This document shows, in pieces, positions 24,851 to 33,226 of a stretch of 64,000 nucleotides of DNA. Source of the DNA: Coccinella septempunctata (taxonomy: Eukaryota; Arthropoda; Insecta; Coleoptera; Coccinellidae); contig NC_058190.1 in the NCBI RefSeq assembly GCF_907165205.1, positions 8,936,001 to 9,000,000 on the forward strand, read 5' to 3'. The notes under the pieces are model-generated. The model saw only the letters and a list, made by a program, of their open reading frames with translations, made no database searches and was not told the DNA's origin. Positions within the stretch are counted from its first letter, which is position 1. Every line of letters begins with the position of its first letter. A program made the translations under genes and the position numbers.

Positions 24851-25130
24851 ACTAGCTGACCCGGCAAACGTTGTTTTGCCATATAAATAATTTCCTTTTG
24901 TATGTTGTATTATGTATGTATCATAAAAAAATAGAAATTAAAAATTTTGTCTGAAAAATAAAAAAAAATTTAGGGGTGGACTACCCCTAACATTTAGGGG
25001 GATGAAAAATAGATGTTGGCCGATTCTCATAGATACCGGATAAGCACAAAAAATTTCATCAAAATCGGTCAAGCCGTTTCGGAGGAGTATGGCAACGAAA
25101 ACTGTGACACGAGAATTTTATATATTAGAT
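24851..25130 (+). repeat. Widespread arthropod repeat ('ctgacccggcaaacg' type)
   Basis: It begins 'actagctgacccggcaaacg' and ends with 'atttcatcaaaatcggtcaa', 'gccgtttcggaggagt' and 'tatattagat'. I recognise this arrangement from many insect genomes as a short non-autonomous retroelement-like repeat. The class is uncertain. Non-coding. Confidence 0.6.
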
Positions 25131-25202
25131 TAACAAAACAGCTCTATTTTTAAAAAATATTACATACTTCCTGATATGATCTCTGTTTGTCGCTATTTCC
25201 TA

Positions 25203-25740
25203 TTGTAACGTCCGAACCCCCTGCCGCCGAAGGGGAAAGTCGCTACGGTTCTCGCTTGTGCCGGAAAGCCCTTGAAACGGGGCGTATCGATATAAAAGAT
25301 ACGCACGGTGGACCCCAGGGCAGTTATTCTGAACAGACCCAAATGAACAGGGTTACAAAGTGCAAAGTAGGTAAAGTGATTAGTGAGTATGTAAATAAAT
25401 TAAAGTAGGTTCTTGTACATAAATTAGTGTGGTTATTTTGTAAGTAAATTAGACATTGTGTGACAGAGACAATATAATTAACCCCGAGAACACGTTAAAT
25501 TGGTGTCAGGTATAGGGTGTTGTGCTAAATTAAATTGTGGAGTATTCTGAAAGCCAATAACGAGATCGCAAACGGAGAAAATGGACCAGGCGAGCATGGA
25601 ATTTTTCAAGCATATGAGCTTGAAATTGGAAGAAGAATACAAAGAAAATAAAGGGATAAAACGCCAAGAAAATGGAAAATATAATAAAATAAATGGAGGA
25701 AAACATCAAGGAAATTGAGTTTGATGACACAATTTAATCG
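25203..25740 (+). mobile_element. LTR, primer-binding site and leader of a second Gypsy-type element
   Basis: An LTR-like block starts 'tgtaacgtcc' (25203) and ends about 25498. It is followed by 'ttggtgtcaggtataggg', which matches in place and start the primer-binding site of the complete element at 32940-38994 (TTGGTGTCA). A short frame from ATG 25581 (MDQASMEFFKHMSLKLEEEY) looks like a Gag N-terminus and ends after about 46 codons. Nothing more of the element follows, so it is truncated. Confidence 0.65.
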
Positions 25741-26019
25741 AAATTTTCAAAAAGCGCGAGTCAAAATCTACATATATTCATGTAAACTGACTGTATCATT
25801 GAATTGGACTTTCATTATTCAAAATTCTTACTTATTGCTTTATAGGCGCAACTCATCTTAGATATTCACTTTGCTCAATTTTCGCGGATTTATTTATCAA
25901 TAATTATGTTAAAAATCTCAGGTAATAATGAAATCATTTCTAAGCAACGTGAAAAGAAACTGAAAAATCGGGTACAGGATTGAGAACCGTATTTTCAGTA
26001 AAAACGGAAAATTGTAAGT

Positions 26020-26420
26020 TTTGGATGGATAATGGATTAATTCTGAATAGAGTCGAAGAAATTGAAGACCTTTTGGGATACTACTTGATTCGAACCTGAC
26101 TTTTGAAAAACATATCGATCAAATAGTTGCTGAAAGTTTTATGCTTGGTTTTATACTTAGCATATCGAAACAATTCAAAAACCCGAAAACCATCAAATTA
26201 TTATACTTTACGTTGGTTCGAGGTTCGAGGTATTCTAGAATACGCTTCACCTGTGTGGAGTCCCTTTTATATTTATTTATAAACAAAGATATTACACATG
26301 TGTAATATCTTTGTTTATAAATACGTTGACAGGATAGAGGGGGTTCAGAGAAGGTTTACAAAGAATATGTGTCATTGGCTGCATTCAGGAGGAGGGTTAC
26401 TTTTTACTTGTGTAGAAATT
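26020..26420 (+). pseudogene. LINE reverse-transcriptase C-terminal remnant
   Basis: Broken + strand frames give LDSNLTFEKHIDQIVAES, LEYASPVWSPF and YVDRIEGVQRRF, the usual order of the thumb region in Jockey/CR1-type LINEs. It is split in the middle by a 46-bp perfect palindrome (26276-26321). No other domain survives. Confidence 0.7.
26276..26321. repeat. Perfect 46-bp palindrome inside the LINE remnant
   Basis: 'aaacaaagatattacaca' is followed directly by its reverse complement, with 5 more paired bases on each side. It has no spacer and lies between two coding segments of the LINE remnant. Confidence 0.85.
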
Positions 26421-26421
26421 A

Positions 26422-27125
26422 TTGATAACATTCTGTATGTTTTTTATGGCCATTTGATTTTAGACAGCTATGCTCCTTTTTCGAGCTTAATTTTCGTTAT
26501 TATGTTTTTGAACTCACGAATGTGTATATAGGTTCTTTTTTCTTCTTAATTTGTTGTGAGCCCTTGTATGTCGATGTATTTCTATTGGAGTTCCAATTTG
26601 AATGAATGAATAAAAAAATATTTATGAACAATGTTATGTTTAAGTAAATTTTGTTCATAAAAAGAAGTTTATTGACTTTTTTATGAAACATGTGTAACTG
26701 AACTGGTTTATTGCGAATGGGAACTGTTCGTGCCGAAGTACACTTATTCGCTCTCCGGATTAATTACGAATGCAACTTAATAAGGCATAAGGTATACTTC
26801 TTTCAGGTTTTCCATCAAAAAACCATTTCAATAACCTTTCAAAAACGCATATAAGATTCGAAATCGCAACATCGCAAGCAAACAGCGCTTCTTAGATCGG
26901 CCCACCAATTTGGCGAATCTGCTGCATTATCAGATTATTGTGTTCCAGAGTTTTTGTATAGACGGCTGTGTGAACACTGAACACTGAAACACCCTTCAGA
27001 CCGAAAACTCATCCTTCGCTTGCACTGAGTTTTTTACTATTTTTTGACCTATATTGCCGAAAATTTACGCCAATGGATTCGAATAGATACTCCATCAAAA
27101 CTCAAATCTGGGATCCGTTTCTAAA
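26422..27125. other. Unassigned AT-rich DNA
   Basis: No gene or structured repeat recognised. It forms the left flank of the nested transposon block. Confidence 0.35.
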
Positions 27126-27431
27126 TATGATTCTTGAGAAGCTTCATAAATGCTCGTGCTCAGTGGCAGCGATTGAGCGTAAGAAGTGAGGGGGCAATAA
27201 GGTGAAATCTAAAACTGAAAATGGCAGTGTAAGAAATTGCTTCAAGTTAGTTTGATTTTTTGCACCTACAAGCATTTCCAAATTCCAAATTCTAGGAAAA
27301 ACTGAATGCAGTCGTAATTGATTGATTAATTTATCGGTAAAAAGAAACAATAGTTTAAGTAGGAATAAACAAAAATAATAAACAGTATGATATGTCTTCT
27401 CGATGTGTAGGTACTTGTTTTAAAATAAAGC

Positions 27432-27895
27432 CAGATGTCTTGATTTCCGCCTGTTATATATTTCTACGCATTCTTCTAATTTGATGTTTTGAGCAGCATC
27501 TTTCTCAATGGATAGTATAGCAAAATGTGACAAACGTTCTTGATGCATTGCATAGAATTCCTCAAATAATTTTTAATCCGCTTCAAGACACTGAAAGATC
27601 GTTCTGCTGTTGCAGCGGATAAAGGGATAGCCAAAAACAGTTGCAGAAGCTTGAACAAATTAGGGAATACATACTGGTTGTGGACATTTTCTGACTTGAA
27701 TTGTGAAACCAAATTTGGCCCAAGATGACGATCAATTTGGTCTGAATCATGATGTTTTCTTGAAAATACATCGATTTCGGATGCTAAAGTACCATCTTCC
27801 AAATCAAACTCGGAACTCACAGCAGAACACGCTTCTTTGATGCGGTCGTTACAAACTGCGTTATTTTTCATCGAAACCGTCAGCAGTAGTTCCAT
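27432..27895 (-). pseudogene. hAT transposase C-terminal part (dimerisation domain)
   Basis: The translation contains VFPNLFKLLQLFLAIPLSAA, then ATAERSFSVLKRIKNYLRNS, the diagnostic hAT C-terminal motif as seen in ZMYM/TTF-type hAT proteins. Near its end the frame shifts: ILSIEKDAAQNI continues in another frame down to about 27432. This matches its place at the 3' end of the hAT element whose terminus is at 27161. Upstream (about 27900-28060) the coding sequence decays. Confidence 0.85.
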
Positions 27896-28163
27896 GTTGC
27901 AGAGTAGAGCTAACTGGTTTTTCTCAAATCGTGATTTAATATGCTCCCTGGGTCCCTGGGTGTATCTATCAGAGGGTAATAAAATGCTTTTAAAAAGTAG
28001 GTTTGAGGTGAATCATCTTCAGGATGAACTTATCCTCCTCCTATTTTTTGTTACTGTATTCTAACCAATTGTAATCTGTAAACCACATTTTTCTACACTT
28101 TATTTCGTTTGTTTCTGGGTATTTATCCAGGAGTAGGTTGAAAAGGACCTTTTTTAAAAAACT

Positions 28164-29311
28164 GTGATGCTGCTTGTCTACCATGAATTGGATCTCTTGG
28201 TTCGAATACAAAACAAATACAAACAGCTGAAACAGATAGAAAAAATCAAAACCTTTAAATTAATACACATCAATATACAGTGTCTCAATACTTCTTACAA
28301 TGGACTTTTAAAATTAATAAATGAGTATAACACTGATTTTATTGCAATAACTGAACATTGGCAGAATGAAGAACAACTGAACAGTTTCTATTTAGAGGGA
28401 TATAAAAAAGTAAATAGTTTCTTCAGAGAGCAGGGCAAACATGGAGGAGTGGTTGTTTACTCAAGAGTCAACTTTGAATTTAAAGACAGGTTAGACATTT
28501 CGAGATTTTCTACAGCAGGTATATTTGAATGTTGTGCTATGGAGGGTTATTCTAATAATAGACTTAAGCTAATAGTTGTATGTATATATAGGCCAACGTC
28601 AGCACCGCTGACTGATGTAGATATATTTTTTGAGAAACTACAAGAAGTGTTAGATCATATAAATCGACAAAAAAATGGTCCAGTCTTAATAGTGGGCGAT
28701 TTCAATTTTGATTTCCCCAATATACAGGCAATAAAAACACTAATGTCATAACAACGATAATGAATAGTTTTAATTTAAAAAAGATGGTTAATTAACCAAC
28801 CAGAATAACTAGTCACTCAGCTAATAATAGCAGATAGTTCTGTGAAGGTAATTCAACCACATTTATCTGATCACTCAGCTCAAATTGTCTCTTTCACTCT
28901 GGAGAATGGGTATGAAATTAAACTTCGGGGTGAAAAACTGATGAGAATATATAATGATGAAAGTGTATTTTGTTTCAAAGAACAATTGTCGGAATATGAT
29001 TGGTCAGATCTATATAAATATAATAATGATGAAATTGATGAAATGTGGAAATTTTTTCATTGTCAATTTCAAACTATGCTTCAAACTTCGATTCCGATTG
29101 TAAAATTAAAATCAGGAAAGAGAAATTTATCAAAACAAATCAATGCAACTTGTAATTCCAACCCTGTTTTGATGGCTTTAAAGAAAGAACTTGATATGCT
29201 TTTCTTTGGTGGCACAACATCGGCCGGAATATTATCAACAATATAAAGTATACCAAGAAAAAATATGATTCAGAAATTAAAAAAATTAAGCAAGCGTTTA
29301 TCAGTTATAAA
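28164..29311 (+). pseudogene. LINE A endonuclease domain
   Basis: An apurinic-type (EEP) endonuclease. Visible are KLIHINIQCLNTSYNGL near the start, FIAITEHW (catalytic Glu), HGGVVVYSR, CIYRPTSAP, ILVGDFN-type LIVGDFNFD, and after a frame break LSDHSAQIVSF at about 28860, which holds the catalytic Asp-His. The break between 28751 and 28842 has a short duplicated or damaged stretch. A linker follows to the point where LINE B copy B is inserted. Confidence 0.85.
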
Positions 29312-31163
29312 CTCATTCATTGCTGTATCCCGTTACCGGGAATAAATCTACAAAAAGAAGAAGAAAAAAGAAAAAGAAAAAAGAAAAAGAAAAAAAAAAA
29401 AAAATTCGAACAGACTTGTAACTTCTTAGTGCTAGTTGCGACTGTGTGCCCTCCTGTGACTAAAGAGACCCAACCGTGACCTGCAGATCCTTCCACACTC
29501 AGGGCATGGATAGTCTCCAACCAGATCTGGCCGCCGCTGTATCCTTCTCGATTCTCCATTATAACTGTGGACTAAAGACCTCCACTGTGACCTGTCTAAC
29601 GCTAGTTGTTCCCAGTTATGATTAGCATTAACTGATTTTAGGGACTGATGTAGTGTATCCTTAAACCGCTTATACTGGCCTCCTGGTTTCCGGGCTCCCT
29701 CAGTGAGTTCGCGCGCCGTATAAAGCTATTTTGGGGAGTCTTGTGTCTTGCATCCTCAGAATGTGGCCACTCCATCTGAGTCGGGCCCTCGTTACTTGAG
29801 TCTCAATTGTTGTACAACTCGCGCGCTGCAAGACTTCTGCATTCGAAACTTTGTGGAACCATCTGATGTGCATTATCTGTCTTAGATGACGTTGCTGCGT
29901 CTGTTCAAGCTGTTTAATATGTCGCCTGTAGGGAGTCCAGCTTTCGCTTCCGTAAAGAAGCGTTGGGAGGACCACTGCTCTGTAAACAGCTGTCTTGGTC
30001 TTCAGATTGAGGTCGTGATTTTGGAACACTCTCTCCTTCAGCTTCCAGTATGCCCGTGATGCCGAATTGATACGGTTGTGTATTTCCGTGTCAAGGTTAG
30101 CCCTAGTATTTATGAAGCTTCCCAAGTATTTGAACTGCTCGACCTGTTCTAGAGTTTCATTGTCCAGGCTGATATCTGTTTGAAAGCTTTCTGGCGGACT
30201 TACCAGGATTTTGGTCTTGTCAATATTGAGTCTAAGGCCTAACGCTTCGTATATATGTTTATAGGTGTCCATCATTATCTGTAGATTCTCTGAGCTGCTA
30301 GCGATGAGTGAACAGTCGTCTGCATATTGAAGTTCCGTGATAAACTTGGTACGGGTTTTTGCTCTGAGGCGCTTCAGGTTAAACAGGCCTCCATCAAATC
30401 TGAATCTTATCCCAACACCTCTTACGGGCATGCTCATGTCAGCAATTATAGATACAGCTATGGCGAAAATATTGAACAGTAAAGGCGCTAATACGCAGCC
30501 TTGTTTTATTCCAGAGTTGGTTGAGAAATGGTCGGTTGTAGAGCCATTATGCTGTATTCTAGCGGTGTTGTTGGTATGAAGGCTTTTACACACTGCTAGG
30601 AATTTTCGGGTACCTACTCCTAGACGTGTCATGATTTTCCATAGCGCTCTCCGATTCACCGAGTCGAATGCCTTGCTTAAATCGATGAAGGCTGTATAAA
30701 TCCTTGATTGTTGTTCACGGGCCTTTTCTTGTAGCTGTCGCAGTGTAAAAATTAGGTCCACCGTACCTCGATTTGGTCGAAAGCCGCACTGGGATTCAGG
30801 TAAAAGCTTCTCTAAGAGTGGAACCAGACGATTAGCCATAATCTTCGAGAGAATTTTACCGGCCACATTAAGCAACGATATGCCCCTGTAATTGTTGCAA
30901 TTCGACGTATCGCCTTTGTTCTTATAGAGGTTGATAACTAAAGCGTCTCTGAAGTCTTGTGGCACATCTCCCTGTTCCCAGATCTTGCGGAATAGTATTA
31001 GGAGACTATTGACAATGTCCTCATCCAAGGCTTTGAATATCTCCGCCGGAATGCCGTCTAGACCAGGTGACTTATCATTTTTCATATTTTTAATCGCGCT
31101 TATGATTTCCGACATTGAGATTTCGTCATCAAGCGAAGTCATCGGACTATACGCGGGGAGCAG
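29312..31163 (-). pseudogene. LINE family B, copy B: reverse transcriptase, 5'-truncated insertion in LINE A
   Basis: One long frame (29700 to 31163) encodes KSPGLDGIPAEIFK, QCGFRPNRGTVDLIF, AFIDLSKAFDSVNR, GIKQGCVLAPLLFNIF, the catalytic LQYADDCSLIA, KYLGSFINTRANLD, and the C-terminal RLRWSGHILRM. It is flanked by 'gttataaa' at 29304-29311 and 31164-31171, a target duplication, and begins in mid-protein as expected of 5' truncation. At its 3' side (left) are an A/G-rich tract and the family end 'ggtaacgggatacagcaatg'. The frame stops near 29700, before the zinc-finger region, so the copy is damaged there. The family has a craniofacial-development-protein-2-like endonuclease. Confidence 0.88.
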
Positions 31164-31171
31164 GTTATAAA

Positions 31172-32939
31172 ATATCTCAGTCAGATAATAAAACAAAAAC
31201 AACATGGAATATAATAAATTCGTTAAATGGTAAAGGCCATATAAAAGAGCAAATTCTCCCTTCAGGAAACCCACAAGTTATTGTGAGTGAGTTCAATAGA
31301 TTTTTTGCGGACATTGGTTCCATCATTCCAACTTTTCCTTCAGGTCAGGACAAATATGATATGAAACGTGTACAGAACTCTTTTTTGTATTTGAAGTGAA
31401 ATCAGATGAAATAATTAAGGTGGTTAAACAATTGAAAAACACTTTTTCATCGGGATATGATGAAATGCCAAATGTATTAATCAAAAAAACTATTCATTTG
31501 ATAGTGGAACCGCTGAGGTACATAATAAACAAATCATTTGTGGAGGGTGTCTTTCCATCTGAGCTAAAAATGTCTATCATATCACCAATATATAAATCCG
31601 GACCTACAAATGATATAAGTATACTTATATATTTATAGGTCGATAGTTATAACTATCGACCTATAAATCTGTTAACAACTTTCACGAAAATATTTGAAAA
31701 AATTTTAGCTAATCGTCTAATCAGTTTTTTTAGAAAACATAAAATTTTCAGTAGAGCGCAACACACGGTTATATGAATAAAAAAAATACAACTACAGCAA
31801 TTTTTGAGCTTACAAATTTTGTCATAGAGGCTATTGAAAAGGGTGAAATTCCTGTAGGGTTGTTTCTTGATTTGTCAAAGGCTTTCGATTGTGTAAATCA
31901 TGACACATTATTAAAGAAGCTGGAAAAGTATGGTATACGAGACCAACAGCTAAAACTTATTCGTAGTTATTTAAATGGAAGGAAACAAAAAGTACGTATT
32001 AAAATATACACGGAAACTTTCATTTCCGATGATCAAACTGTAAATCGAGGAGTACCACAAGGTAGTATACTCGGGCCACTTTTGTTTATTGTGTACATAA
32101 ATGATTTGTCCAATAATATGATGATGATCAAAGTTTAGATCTCATAATGTATGTTGACGATACAAACATAATAAAAAGGCTGCAGAATATATTGAATTTG
32201 ATACAGCATGTGAATGCAGCTTTCTCAGAAGTGAAATGCTGGTGCTGTACTAATGAATTAAAATTGAATGGAAAAAAAACAGAATGTGTAATTTTTCATA
32301 CATCTAGGTCAAATATTGAGATACCAGAGATAATATTAATAGATGAGTCTCAAGTTAAGATAGCGGACTCTACTAAGTTTTTAGGTGTGCATGTTGATGC
32401 TAATCTGACGTGGAAAAATCATATTGAATACCTAAATAGAAAACTGAACTCCAATTTATATGCAATGAATATTTTAAAAAAATCAGTAGATACATCCACA
32501 CTGAAAGTGGTTTACTTTGCCAACTTCCAGTCACTATTGTCATACTGAATTGTATGCTGGGGAAATTGTTCCAGTACTGATAGCTTATTTGTGAAACAAA
32601 AAATGGCCATAAGATCTTTATTTAAAATGAAATATAGGCAGACTTGTAGAGGTGTTTTTAGAGCAAACAATATTCTGACATTAACTGGCATATATGTATA
32701 TAAAGTTTTTGGTAGAACATAAGGAATTATTCGAAAAATATAAAAATAAAAATGAAAAAACTAGGCAAATGGATCAATACTACTATCCAATTCACTCACT
32801 TAGCATAACTCACAAAAATTCTAGATATATGTGTATTAAACTGTACAATATTTTGCCAAGGCAATTTCATGTTATGGACGATGTAAAAAAATTTAATAAA
32901 AGACTTTTCCTATTTATCATTGATTGTGAACCATATAAT
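31172..32939 (+). pseudogene. LINE A reverse transcriptase
   Basis: Successive motifs are KTKTTWNIINSLNGK, then NTFSSGYDEMPNVLIKK (31396-31638), FLDLSKAFDCVNHDTLLKK, RGVPQGSILGPLLFIVYIND, the catalytic MYVDDTNI, and STKFLGVHVDANLTW. The thumb follows up to EPYN. Frame breaks occur near 31390, in the palindromic insertion 31619-31668, near 32135 and near 32548. The catalytic residues are still present. The last codons continue beyond the Gypsy insertion at 38999-39043. Confidence 0.88.
31619..31668. repeat. Palindromic insertion built from inverted copies of its own flanks
   Basis: Between the codons for DIS and NYRPINLL there are about 30 extra bases. 31631-31668 is a 38-bp perfect palindrome (tttataggtcgatagtt and its complement) whose right half is the normal LINE coding sequence. 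Just left of it, 'ataagtatacttat' is a second small palindrome made from the left flank. Confidence 0.8.
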
Positions 32940-33226
32940 TGTAACGTTTTCTTTGCTTGATTAAAACGTCCAACTTATTAAAATTATTTATTTACACTTA
33001 ATACACACTTATAACTCACAAACTAACTATCACACTACTATTTATTTCCACTCTTGTTTATTTGCACTAGTCGCTTGCACTGTTACTATACTTGTACTTG
33101 CCTACCTGCTCCTCCGCTGGGCTTATATAGGCGCCGGAAACATTCAGGTAGATTCGCGGTTATTCTGGAATTTCTCGACCGCTCTGTTTCTCGAAAGGTC
33201 CGACCGCAAGGGCCGGACTGGTTACA
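32940..33226 (-). repeat. 3' LTR of the Gypsy element
   Basis: 287 bp beginning 'tgtaacgttttc' and ending 'ggactggttaca' on the + strand; its first and last six bases are complementary. By eye identical to the other LTR. The element's last open frame runs about 46 codons into it and stops at 33086. Confidence 0.93.
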
